DNA of 13,100 bases from an uncultured Bacilli bacterium (GTDB lineage: Bacteria > Bacillota_I > Bacilli_A > RF39 > UBA660), in assembly GCA_947628635.1 (NCBI GenBank), contig CANRAX010000026.1, forward strand, positions 1-13,100, in the 5' to 3' direction. Positions within the stretch are counted from its first letter, which is position 1. Every line of letters begins with the position of its first letter. The position numbers and the translations under genes are program-made. This document shows, piece by piece, positions 1-7,140 of this stretch. The notes beneath the pieces are model-generated. The model made no database searches, was not told the DNA's origin, and was given only the letters and a program-made list of their open reading frames with translations.

Positions 1-5
1 ATAAT

Positions 6-54
6 AAAAAATCAAGAGCGAACAAAGTGAGTTTATCTTGACTCTTGATTTTTT
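6..54. terminator. Strong bidirectional-looking intrinsic terminator of an upstream unit
   Basis: A perfect 13-bp stem is formed by AAAAAATCAAGAG (6-18) and CTCTTGATTTTTT (42-54) around a 23-base loop. The A-run on one side and T-run on the other let it work in both directions. The gene it ends lies outside the window. The left arm can also pair with a second TCTTGA copy at 36-41, so an alternative shorter hairpin exists. Confidence 0.75.
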
Positions 55-221
55 ATTTCATATTTTACCATTATTTTCCCAATAAAGTTTATCTTTATTG
101 GTTACCAATTATTTAAACTCGGATATCTATTTCGGATTTCCTATCCAAAATTCACCCTATTCCTTAGCTTAGCTGTTGTTTGTTGGCTTATTCTATAATA
201 ATTTTATATTTATTTTTATAA
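55..221. other. Noncoding leader region with a second hairpin
   Basis: No credible gene is seen on either strand. CCAATAAAG (79-87) and CTTTATTGG (93-101) form a perfect 9-bp stem with a 5-base loop, but no T-run follows on either side, so it is not an obvious terminator. At 120-144 a CGGAT-containing block occurs twice in tandem (CGGATATCTAT and CGGATTTCCTAT), and GGATA (121-125) can pair with TATCC (142-146). I do not recognise a riboswitch or a known small RNA here. The AT-rich stretch 190-221 may serve as an UP element for the promoter that follows. Confidence 0.35.
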
Positions 222-250
222 TTGACTCTTAGTTTCTATTGTGGTATGAT
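222..250 (+). promoter_or_regulatory. SigA-type extended -10 promoter for the Clp-like ATPase gene
   Basis: TTGACT (222-227) and TATGAT (245-250) are separated by an ideal 17 bases, and TGG directly before the -10 box gives an extended -10 (TGN). The predicted start near 257 leaves a leader of about 20 bases containing AAGGGGTG (263-270), six bases before the ATG at 277. No CtsR or CIRCE heat-shock operator is visible. Confidence 0.8.
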
Positions 251-276
251 ATCTTCATTCTTAAGGGGTGTTTTAG

Positions 277-1866
277 ATGATTAAGAATAATGGTGATTTA
301 TCAGATAATACTTTGGAAATATTTAAAAAAGCATCTATTTTATATGATGTTTTAAAATTGCAAGATATTAAGATTAATTTAGATACTAATGGTATAACTA
401 TAATATCTGATGTTATTAATAATAATGATAAAAAGTTATTAAGTCTTTTGTTAGCTTTTTTCTTTGTTGATTGTGGTGCTTATAAAGTACTTAATGATTT
501 TAATTTTAAATTAAAAGAAGTACTAAATAGAGTTTATGATAATGATAATAATATTTTTTTGGAAGAAGAACAATTAGCAGAAATACTTTGTCAGAAAGAT
601 AAATCTGAAATTAATGAAGAATTAGAAAAATTATTAAAAATAATATTAAATGACTATGGATATTTATCTTCAGAAGGTTTATTGATAATATTATATGATG
701 CTTCTTATAGTGGTTCACGTTTAATTAATCTACTACTACCTTGTATATTAGAAGATTGTTCACCTTTTACAGATTCAAAGGCTTTTTATGATATTTGTTC
801 TAAAATAGCTTTTGATAAGGAAAAAGAAAAAATTGCTGAAAATTCATATGTTGAAGAAAAAGTAAATAATCTTAATAGAAAATATTCAAATAATTTTATT
901 TCACTATTTGGATTAAATAAAGAAACAAAAGATGAAGATATATTGAAAAAATACGGAACATATTTAACAGAAGTTTCTTATAAAAGCAATCCAGCTATTG
1001 GTAGAGAAAAAGAACTTGAAAAAGCTAAAGTAACATTATTAACTAGTGATAAATCATTAATGTTAGTAGGTCCTGGAGGCGTAGGAAAAACGGCTATTGT
1101 AGAAGGTCTTGCTTATGATATCCAAAATGGATTAGTGCCAGAAAGTTTAAAAAATAAAAAGATTATTTCTATTAATACTTCTGACTTAGTAAAAGGTTGT
1201 AAATGGGTAGGAAGTTTTGAGGAAGTAGTTGAAAAAATATTAAAAGCTATTGAAAGTGATAAAAATATTATTTTATTTATTGATGAAATTCATACTGTTT
1301 TTGGATTAGGGGCAGGAAGCCATTCAACTTTAGATTTTGCTAATATTTTAAAACCTTATTTAAGTAGAGGTAAAATTAAAATGATTGGTGCTACTACTAC
1401 TGATGAATATGAATCTTTTATTCAAAATGATTCAGCTTTTAAAAGAAGATTTGAACGTTTAGATGTTAAAGAACCTTATGATAAGTTGTTGTTTGAAATA
1501 ATGCGAGAAGTTATTAATAAATATGAAGATATATACAATATAAAATTTTTGAATAATGAAAAAGATAAAGATATTACTTTAGATTTAATTTCTAAAACGA
1601 CTGAACAAGCCAAAAGAGTTTATTCAGATAAAAGTTCTAATCCTGACTTAGTTATATTGATAATAGAAAAAGCTTTTGCTTATGCTATTTATAATGAACA
1701 TAAATATGTTATGAAAGATGATATTGTTAGAGCTATTATGGATTGTGATAGAATTTATGAAAGTGTAAGGGAAGAAACTAAAGATATTATTGAGAAAAAA
1801 TTGAGTAATAATAAAGATGTTAGAAGAAAAGTTAAAGTAATTGATTTTAAGACTTATAGAAAATAA
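277..1866 (+). CDS. Single-ring Clp/Hsp100-like AAA+ ATPase
   Basis: This 529-residue protein carries one AAA+ module very like the first ATPase domain of ClpC/ClpB. Visible motifs are NPAIGREKE (238-246), Walker A GPGGVGKT (265-272), a pore loop with the aromatic residue in KWVG (309-312), Walker B IILFIDEIHT (331-340), sensor 1 GATTTDEY (371-378) and the arginine-finger pair in FKRRFE (388-393). All catalytic residues look intact. Canonical ClpC/ClpB is over 800 residues with two rings; here the middle domain and second ring are missing and the protein ends in a basic tail. Residues 1-235 are divergent; SSEGLLIILYDASYSGSRLI (131-150) faintly resembles a Clp N-domain helix pair. By family it should remodel or unfold proteins in the cytoplasm; substrate and any protease partner are unknown. 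The SD AAGGGGTG supports the ATG start. It is a one-gene unit ahead of ftsY. Confidence 0.8.
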   Translation: MIKNNGDLSDNTLEIFKKASILYDVLKLQDIKINLDTNGITIISDVINNNDKKLLSLLLAFFFVDCGAYKVLNDFNFKLKEVLNRVYDNDNNIFLEEEQLAEILCQKDKSEINEELEKLLKIILNDYGYLSSEGLLIILYDASYSGSRLINLLLPCILEDCSPFTDSKAFYDICSKIAFDKEKEKIAENSYVEEKVNNLNRKYSNNFISLFGLNKETKDEDILKKYGTYLTEVSYKSNPAIGREKELEKAKVTLLTSDKSLMLVGPGGVGKTAIVEGLAYDIQNGLVPESLKNKKIISINTSDLVKGCKWVGSFEEVVEKILKAIESDKNIILFIDEIHTVFGLGAGSHSTLDFANILKPYLSRGKIKMIGATTTDEYESFIQNDSAFKRRFERLDVKEPYDKLLFEIMREVINKYEDIYNIKFLNNEKDKDITLDLISKTTEQAKRVYSDKSSNPDLVILIIEKAFAYAIYNEHKYVMKDDIVRAIMDCDRIYESVREETKDIIEKKLSNNKDVRRKVKVIDFKTYRK

Positions 1867-1897
1867 ACTGTTCATTACTAGTGAATAGTTTATTTTT
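1864..1897 (+). terminator. Intrinsic terminator beginning at the stop codon of the Clp-like gene
   Basis: TAAACTGTTCA (1864-1874) pairs with TGAATAGTTTA (1882-1892) in an 11-bp stem with one G-U pair and a 7-base loop, followed by TTTTT. The first three bases of the left arm are the stop codon itself. The next promoter begins within the T-run. Confidence 0.85.
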
Positions 1898-1920
1898 ATG
1901 ATATACTGTTCTTAGGTGAT
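1897..1920 (+). promoter_or_regulatory. Extended -10 promoter fused to the ftsY ribosome binding site
   Basis: TGATATACT (1899-1907) is an extended -10 box. The -35 region at the right distance (TAGTGA, 1879-1884) is poor and lies inside the preceding terminator. The predicted transcription start, near 1914, is the first base of the SD AGGTGAT (1914-1920), which is three bases before the ATG. The leader would therefore be about 10 bases. Confidence 0.6.
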
Positions 1921-1923
1921 ATT

Positions 1924-3009
1924 ATGGGATTATTTAGTAAAATTAAAGAGATGTTTAAAGGTGAACAAAAATTAGATGATAGAGATAATAAATTAGAAGA
2001 AAACCTTCAAACAAAAGCTGATTTAGAACAAACACAAGGAACTCAAAAAAATCTTAAAGTCAAAAGCAAGCAAGATACTAAAAAAGATATTAATCGATAT
2101 GAAAAAGGTCTTACAAAGTCTAGAGAGGGTTTTGTATCGAAATTAGTTAATTTAACTAGTAGATATAATAAGGTAAATGAAGAGTTTTTTGATGAATTGG
2201 AAGAAATACTTATTATGGCTGATATTGGTGTTAATACAGTTATGAATTTTATTGATAGACTTAAAGAAAGGGTTCGAAAGGATAATATTACAGAACCTTC
2301 TTTATTGAAAGAAATTATAGTTGATGAGTTATTTATAATTTATGTTAATGATGAAGTGTTAAGTAGTAAAATAAATTATAATCCAAATGGACCAACTGTT
2401 ATATTGTTTGTTGGTGTTAATGGAGTAGGAAAAACAACAACTATTGGTAAGTTGGCTTACAAATTAAAAAATGAAGGAAAAAAAGTATTGCTTGTAGGGG
2501 CAGATACTTTTAGAGCTGGAGCTTACTTGCAATTGAAAGAGTGGGCACAGAAAATAGATGTCGGATTTTATGGAAAAGAAGAAAGTAGTGACCCAGCTAG
2601 TGTAGTATTTGATGGCCTTACAAAAGCACAAGAAGAAAAATATGATGTTGTTATGGTTGATACAGCTGGTCGATTACAAAATAAAGTTAATTTAATGAAA
2701 GAACTAGAAAAAATCAATAAAGTGATTGATAGCTTTATCGAAGGAGGAGCTAATGAAACTTTACTGATTTTAGATGCAACTACTGGCCAAAATGGTATTA
2801 GTCAAGCTAAGTCTTTTAAAGAGATAACTAATATTACAGGTATAGTTTTAACTAAGTTAGATGGTACAGCTAAAGGAGGAATAGTTCTTGCTATTAAAGA
2901 AGAGGTCGGCTTGCCAGTAAAATATATTGGTTTAGGTGAAAGTAAAGATGATTTAGCAGTATTTGATATAGAAAAATATATTTATGGATTATTTAAAGAT
3001 ATGATGTAG
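1924..3009 (+). CDS. ftsY: Signal recognition particle receptor FtsY
   Basis: FtsY is the SRP receptor GTPase: it binds Ffh at the membrane and releases the ribosome-nascent chain to the Sec translocon. The 361 residues start with an amphipathic, Lys-rich membrane-targeting helix (MGLFSKIKEMFKG), followed by a short charged A region (about 14-65). The N domain is about 66-150 and the GTPase G domain about 155-361. Visible motifs are the P-loop GVNGVGKTT (164-172), GADTFRAGA (192-200, where most homologues have RAA), DTAGR (246-250), TKLD (310-313) and the closing GLGESKDDLAVFD (336-348). Length is normal for Bacillota. The SD AGGTGAT lies three bases before the ATG. It heads a three-gene operon with the small membrane protein and ylxM. 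Confidence 0.97.
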   Translation: MGLFSKIKEMFKGEQKLDDRDNKLEENLQTKADLEQTQGTQKNLKVKSKQDTKKDINRYEKGLTKSREGFVSKLVNLTSRYNKVNEEFFDELEEILIMADIGVNTVMNFIDRLKERVRKDNITEPSLLKEIIVDELFIIYVNDEVLSSKINYNPNGPTVILFVGVNGVGKTTTIGKLAYKLKNEGKKVLLVGADTFRAGAYLQLKEWAQKIDVGFYGKEESSDPASVVFDGLTKAQEEKYDVVMVDTAGRLQNKVNLMKELEKINKVIDSFIEGGANETLLILDATTGQNGISQAKSFKEITNITGIVLTKLDGTAKGGIVLAIKEEVGLPVKYIGLGESKDDLAVFDIEKYIYGLFKDMM

Positions 3010-3015
3010 GTTTTT

Positions 3016-3258
3016 ATGAAAAAGTTTAGTTTATATTTACAATTATTTTTTCTATTACTAGTAGTTATTTTTGTATTTCTCTTTATGTTTGTAGGTAAAA
3101 AGTACATATATTTTTTAGAATTATTTTTAGGCTTAGGTCTTATTGTTCTAGCTTATAATACCCAAAAGTATTATGAAAATACTAAATCATGTATCTTTTA
3201 CTTAATATTTGGAGTGTTATTATTAGTAATGGATTTATTAATGATTATAGGTGATTAA
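3016..3258 (+). CDS. Small three-helix membrane protein of unknown function
   Basis: The 80-residue protein is almost entirely hydrophobic, with three likely membrane helices at about 6-26, 30-47 and 58-78 and short Lys-containing links. I recognise no family. It starts six bases after the ftsY stop, with only a weak SD (TAGG, 3007-3010) formed partly from that stop codon. Its own last codons carry the SD AGGTGAT (3249-3255) of ylxM, whose ATG follows its stop directly. Its place inside the ftsY-ylxM operon suggests translation coupled to both neighbours and a possible membrane-linked role near the SRP pathway. That role is inference from position only. Confidence 0.7.
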   Translation: MKKFSLYLQLFFLLLVVIFVFLFMFVGKKYIYFLELFLGLGLIVLAYNTQKYYENTKSCIFYLIFGVLLLVMDLLMIIGD

Positions 3259-3552
3259 ATGGAAGAAATGTTATATTATAACGAATTATACGATTTGTAT
3301 GGAAAGTTATTAACAAATACGCAAAGAAAGTATTTTGAAGATTATTATTTTAAAAATTTAAGTTATTCTGAGATGTCTGAAAATTATAAAATAAGTAGAA
3401 ATGCTGTTTTTAAGCAATTACATATAACTTTAAAAAAATTGGAAGAATATGAAGAAAATTTAGGATTGTTAGCTAAAAAGAAAAAATTTGAAAAATTAAA
3501 AGTAAAAATAAAAGATAAAGAAATACTTCAAGAATTAGATGATTTGTTTTAA
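3259..3552 (+). CDS. ylxM: YlxM/UPF0122 family helix-turn-helix protein
   Basis: The 97 residues match the YlxM (p13-like) family, which is usually encoded next to ffh and ftsY in Bacillota. A helix-turn-helix resembling sigma factor region 4 covers about 18-63: LLTNTQRKYFEDYYFKNLSY, then the recognition helix near SRNAVFKQL (46-54). A Lys-rich tail follows. In streptococci the homologue is reported to bind SRP components. The start codon directly follows the stop of the upstream gene and uses AGGTGAT within it. In many relatives ylxM directly precedes ffh; here the HerA-like gene lies between. I see no terminator after it, only a weak 5-bp hairpin without a T-run at 3551-3565. Confidence 0.9.
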   Translation: MEEMLYYNELYDLYGKLLTNTQRKYFEDYYFKNLSYSEMSENYKISRNAVFKQLHITLKKLEEYEENLGLLAKKKKFEKLKVKIKDKEILQELDDLF

Positions 3553-3563
3553 GAAATTTGTTC

Positions 3564-3592
3564 TTGTATAAACTCGGAAAAATAGGTATAAT
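3564..3592 (+). promoter_or_regulatory. SigA-type promoter for the HerA-like gene
   Basis: TTGTAT (3564-3569) and TATAAT (3587-3592) are 17 bases apart. The predicted start near 3599 gives a 25-base leader to the ATG at 3624, with GAGGGG (3612-3617) six bases before it. The promoter lies inside the longest open frame (TTG at 3558), which argues against that upstream start. Confidence 0.7.
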
Positions 3593-3623
3593 TTTATTTA
3601 TAGTAGGAATAGAGGGGATAAGT

Positions 3624-5768
3624 ATGTTTGATAGAATAATTTATATTAGTGATCATTCAGCAAATATAAAATTAAAAGAAGATGCAGAAGTTACAATGAA
3701 CTTGATGAATATGCATTTGGTTTTTGAAGACGATGTAAAAAAAGTATTAGGTGAAGTTGATGATTTGGATGGCAATATAGTCAAAGCTAGATTTTTAGGT
3801 GAAATTGTAAATGGTAAGTTAATTGGTGGTACTATTAGAAAACCTTCTTTAGATGCTAAGATTAGAGTTATAACACAAGAAGAAATACCAATGATTACTG
3901 GAACAGATACAAATGGATTTATGAAATTAGGAGTTAGTCCGTTTTATAATGATTTTCCAGTTTACTTAGATGTTAATAATTTCTTTAGTAATCACTTCGC
4001 AGTATTTGGTAATTCGGGTAGTGGTAAAAGTTGTGGTATTTCAAGACTTTTTCAAAATATGTTTAGTGATAAAAGACTTAATCCCTATAAGGCTAATATT
4101 TTGTTATTTGATTCTTCTGGTGAGTATTATAATGCTTTTAGAAATCTGAATGAACTTAATTCTAATTATCATTATCGTTTTATTTCAACTAATGAAGTTG
4201 ATGGCATTGGCGAAAAATTACGTTTACCTATTTATTTGTTAAACGCTACTGATTTGGCTTTATTATTACAAGCAACGAATCATTCGCAATTACCAATAAT
4301 TGAAAGAATGTTGAAGCTGGCTTTAGTATTTTCACAAGAAGATATGGATGCTAATGCTTATAAAAATCATTTAATAGCTAAAGCTATAATGACGATCTTA
4401 TATACTAATGAGACAGCCCCTAACAAAAGAAATGAAATTTTCTCTATTTTAGCAAGTTGTTCTACACCTGAGTTTAACTTGGAGGCTCCAGTTCAAGGAA
4501 TAGGCTATGTTAGAAAATTTAGAGAATGTTTTTTGATAGATAATTCAGGTAATTTTTCAGAAAGCGTTTTATTAACAGAATATGTTACATCTTTTATAAA
4601 AGATGAGTTTGATAATTATGAACCACATGGAGGAGTATATTATAATCTTGATACTTTAGAAAAGGCTTTGAACTTTACTTTAATTAGTGAAGGTTGGCTA
4701 AGAAATGCTAATACATATGGTGATGCTGTTACTATTAGAGTTAGACTTCATTCTTTAATAGTAGGAGATAATGCTAAATATTTTAATGTAGATAATTATA
4801 TATCATTAGAAAGTTATTTATCATCACTTTTAATAAATAATGGTGATAAATATCAAATAGTTAATTTTAATTTGGATGATGTAGATGATGATTTTGCTAA
4901 GGTAATTACAAAGATTTATTCAAGACTTGTTTTTGAATTTGCTAAGGCATTGAAAAATAGAGCTAGTATTCCATTTCATATAGTTGTTGAAGAAGCTCAT
5001 AGATATATTCAAAATGATACTGATAGATTTTTAATTGGTTACAATATATTTGAAAGAATTGCCAAAGAAGGACGTAAGTATGGTGTTATTTTGGGATTAA
5101 TTTCTCAAAGACCAGTCGAGTTATCAGATACGGTTATTTCTCAATGTTCTAACTTTTTAATTTTTAAGATGAACCATCCTGTTGATGTTGAGTATATTAG
5201 AAAAATGGTTCCAAATATTAGTGATGAAATTGTTGAAAAACAAAAAACATTACAATCTGGAACGTGTTTAGGATTTGGTATGGCTTTTAGAATTCCACTA
5301 ATTGTTAAGATGGAAATGCCTAATCCGTCTCCACTTAGTAGTAACTGTGATGTTGTTAATATTTGGAATGGTGATGACAATGTTCAAAATGCTAATCCTA
5401 ATGTTGCCGTTTCTAATACTGCGGAAGTTTCTCAAGTTACTTCTGTTACTTCACCAACTTTTGAGCAAGGAAATGTTGAACCTTCTATTGTTTCAGTTCA
5501 ACCTTCTATGATTGAAAATAATAATACTACGAACGAAGAAAATACTGTAAATGGTAATATAAATGTTCTAGTAAATGGTGTAGCTCAGAATGTATCTGGT
5601 AATTTAAATAATCAAAATAGTGAACAAGTTGAAGCTAATGTTCCTTCTGCTAATGTTCCTGAAATTACTGCTTCAGTACAACCAGTAATGGAAAATGCAC
5701 AAGGGACTTCAAGTGTGGATTTGACATTAGATGATGACGATGATGATTTAGGACCTGATTTTTCTTAA
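3624..5768 (+). CDS. HerA/DUF87-type hexameric ATPase with disordered acidic tail
   Basis: I take the ATG at 3624 (714 residues) because GAGGGG precedes it by six bases; a TTG at 3558 would add 22 residues but lacks an SD. Residues about 1-115 look like the HAS-barrel domain of HerA-type ATPases. Walker A is GNSGSGKS (129-136), Walker B HIVVEEAHRY (452-461), and the sensor segment ISQRPVELSDTVISQC (493-508) is typical of HerA. These proteins form FtsK-like hexameric motors, often working with the nuclease NurA in DNA end processing; some serve in defence. No nurA or effector gene is next to it. Residues about 567-714 are low-complexity, rich in Asn, Val, Ser and Thr, and end in six Asp then LGPDFS. 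It has its own promoter and terminator between ylxM and ffh. DNA translocation is likely by family; the pathway is unknown. Confidence 0.85.
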   Translation: MFDRIIYISDHSANIKLKEDAEVTMNLMNMHLVFEDDVKKVLGEVDDLDGNIVKARFLGEIVNGKLIGGTIRKPSLDAKIRVITQEEIPMITGTDTNGFMKLGVSPFYNDFPVYLDVNNFFSNHFAVFGNSGSGKSCGISRLFQNMFSDKRLNPYKANILLFDSSGEYYNAFRNLNELNSNYHYRFISTNEVDGIGEKLRLPIYLLNATDLALLLQATNHSQLPIIERMLKLALVFSQEDMDANAYKNHLIAKAIMTILYTNETAPNKRNEIFSILASCSTPEFNLEAPVQGIGYVRKFRECFLIDNSGNFSESVLLTEYVTSFIKDEFDNYEPHGGVYYNLDTLEKALNFTLISEGWLRNANTYGDAVTIRVRLHSLIVGDNAKYFNVDNYISLESYLSSLLINNGDKYQIVNFNLDDVDDDFAKVITKIYSRLVFEFAKALKNRASIPFHIVVEEAHRYIQNDTDRFLIGYNIFERIAKEGRKYGVILGLISQRPVELSDTVISQCSNFLIFKMNHPVDVEYIRKMVPNISDEIVEKQKTLQSGTCLGFGMAFRIPLIVKMEMPNPSPLSSNCDVVNIWNGDDNVQNANPNVAVSNTAEVSQVTSVTSPTFEQGNVEPSIVSVQPSMIENNNTTNEENTVNGNINVLVNGVAQNVSGNLNNQNSEQVEANVPSANVPEITASVQPVMENAQGTSSVDLTLDDDDDDLGPDFS

Positions 5769-5797
5769 GTAGTGGTTTGCACTACTTTTTTCTTTTT
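5767..5797 (+). terminator. Intrinsic terminator overlapping the HerA-like stop codon
   Basis: AAGTAGTG (5767-5774) and CACTACTT (5780-5787) form a perfect 8-bp stem with loop GTTTG, followed by a T-rich run to 5797. The stop codon TAA (5766-5768) overlaps the left arm. The -35 box of the ffh promoter lies inside this hairpin. Confidence 0.85.
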
Positions 5798-5817
5798 GAT
5801 ATAATATTTTTGGTGAT
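5777..5817 (+). promoter_or_regulatory. ffh promoter with fused ribosome binding site
   Basis: TTGCAC (5777-5782) and the extended -10 TGATATAAT (5797-5805) have a 17-base spacer. The -35 box covers the loop and right arm of the preceding terminator. The predicted start near 5812 coincides with GGTGAT (5812-5817), the SD of ffh, four bases before the ATG. The leader would be about 10 bases. Confidence 0.75.
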
Positions 5818-5821
5818 ATAA

Positions 5822-7129
5822 ATGTTTGAAAGTTTAGGCGATAGATTACAAAATGCTTTACATAAAATAAAAGGTTATGGAAAAATAACAGAAGATAATA
5901 TCTCTGAAATGATGAGAGAAATTAGATTAGCTTTATTGGAAGCTGATGTTAATTATCAAGTAGTAAAAGAATTTACAAATAATGTTAAAGAAAAGGCTTT
6001 GGGTGAGGAAGTAGCTAGTAGTATTAATCCAGGAGATTTATTTGTTAAGATAGTAAAAGATGAGCTTACGGAATTATTAGGTGGAGAAAGTGCTGAATTA
6101 AATGTTAAAGGTAATCCTGCTACTTTGATGTTGGTAGGTTTACAAGGTTCTGGTAAAACAACTACTATTGCTAAGTTGGCCAATTTTTTGCGAAAAAAAC
6201 ATAATAAAAAACCTTTGTTAGTTGCTTGCGATGTGTACAGACCAGCAGCAATTGATCAATTGAGACAACTTGGCAAGCAATTAAACATAGAAGTTTATGA
6301 GGAAGGAAAAAACAATCCTGTTGAGATAGCTAATAATGCTATTTCTTATGCTAAAAATAATGGTTTTGATTATGTTTTGATAGATACAGCTGGTAGGCTT
6401 CATATAGATGAAGAGTTAATGAATGAACTTGATAGTATAAAAAAAGAAATTAATCCAGATGAAATTTTGTTGGTAATTGATGCTATGATGGGTCAAGATG
6501 CAATTAATGTTATTACAGGCTTTAATGATAAGTTACCTTTGACAGGTGTAGTTCTTACGAAACTAGATGGTGATACTAGAGGTGGTGTTGCTTTATCTGT
6601 TAGACATCTAACAAATGTACCAATAAAGTTTATTGGTGTTTCAGAAAAATTAGATGGTTTGGATACTTTTGATCCTGAGCGAATGGCTGGAAGAATTTTG
6701 GGTATGGGCGATATTGTTTCTTTAGTTGAGAAAGCAACAGAGGCAATAGATGAAAAAGAAGCTGAAAAAACAGCTAGAAGAATGCAACAGGGTAAATTTG
6801 ATTTAGAAGATTTTCTAGCTACAATGAAGCAAATGAAAAAATTGGGACCTTTGGAAAATTTAATAAAAATGTTACCAGGAGCTAAGAAGATGGGTTTGAC
6901 CAATGTAAAAATAGATCCTAAGCAAATGGCTCATATAGAAGCGATTGTTCTTTCTATGACTGTTAAGGAAAGAAGGAATCCGGATATTATAAAAGCTAGT
7001 AGAAAAACGAGAATTGCTGCTGGTAGTGGAAGAAGTGTTCAAGAAGTTAATAAAATGTTACAACAATTTGATCAAATGAAAAAGATGATGAAGCAAGTTA
7101 CTAATGGCAATATGAAATTGCCTTTTTAG
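5822..7129 (+). CDS. ffh: Signal recognition particle protein Ffh (SRP54)
   Basis: Ffh binds 4.5S/SRP RNA and the signal sequence of nascent chains, then docks to FtsY; the two GTPases activate each other. The 435 residues have the N domain (about 1-90), the G domain (about 95-295) with P-loop GLQGSGKTT (106-114), CDVYRPAA (136-143), DTAGR (188-192) and TKLDGDTRGG (246-255), and the Met-rich M domain (about 297-435). The SRP RNA-binding helix-turn-helix is visible at SRKTRIAAGSG (393-403). Length is normal for Bacillota. In many relatives rpsP (S16) follows; here an unrecognised gene follows, with the SD AGGAGGT overlapping the ffh stop codon, so the two are probably co-transcribed. Confidence 0.98.
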   Translation: MFESLGDRLQNALHKIKGYGKITEDNISEMMREIRLALLEADVNYQVVKEFTNNVKEKALGEEVASSINPGDLFVKIVKDELTELLGGESAELNVKGNPATLMLVGLQGSGKTTTIAKLANFLRKKHNKKPLLVACDVYRPAAIDQLRQLGKQLNIEVYEEGKNNPVEIANNAISYAKNNGFDYVLIDTAGRLHIDEELMNELDSIKKEINPDEILLVIDAMMGQDAINVITGFNDKLPLTGVVLTKLDGDTRGGVALSVRHLTNVPIKFIGVSEKLDGLDTFDPERMAGRILGMGDIVSLVEKATEAIDEKEAEKTARRMQQGKFDLEDFLATMKQMKKLGPLENLIKMLPGAKKMGLTNVKIDPKQMAHIEAIVLSMTVKERRNPDIIKASRKTRIAAGSGRSVQEVNKMLQQFDQMKKMMKQVTNGNMKLPF

Positions 7130-7140
7130 GAGGTAGTATT

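Noticed and set aside
5302..5511. 69-codon Leu-rich plus-strand frame within the HerA-like gene
   Set aside because: It is a frame-shifted reading of the repetitive tail; the main frame has the conserved motifs and continues to a terminator.
277..5768. Clp-like ATPase plus HerA-like ATPase as a defence system
   Set aside because: They are separate transcription units with ftsY and ylxM between them, no nuclease or toxin gene is present, and base composition does not differ from the neighbours.
6493..6903. 136-codon minus-strand frame inside ffh
   Set aside because: It lies fully within a conserved gene on the other strand, has no SD and no recognisable motif; the same holds for the other minus-strand frames in ftsY, HerA-like, ffh and cotD regions.
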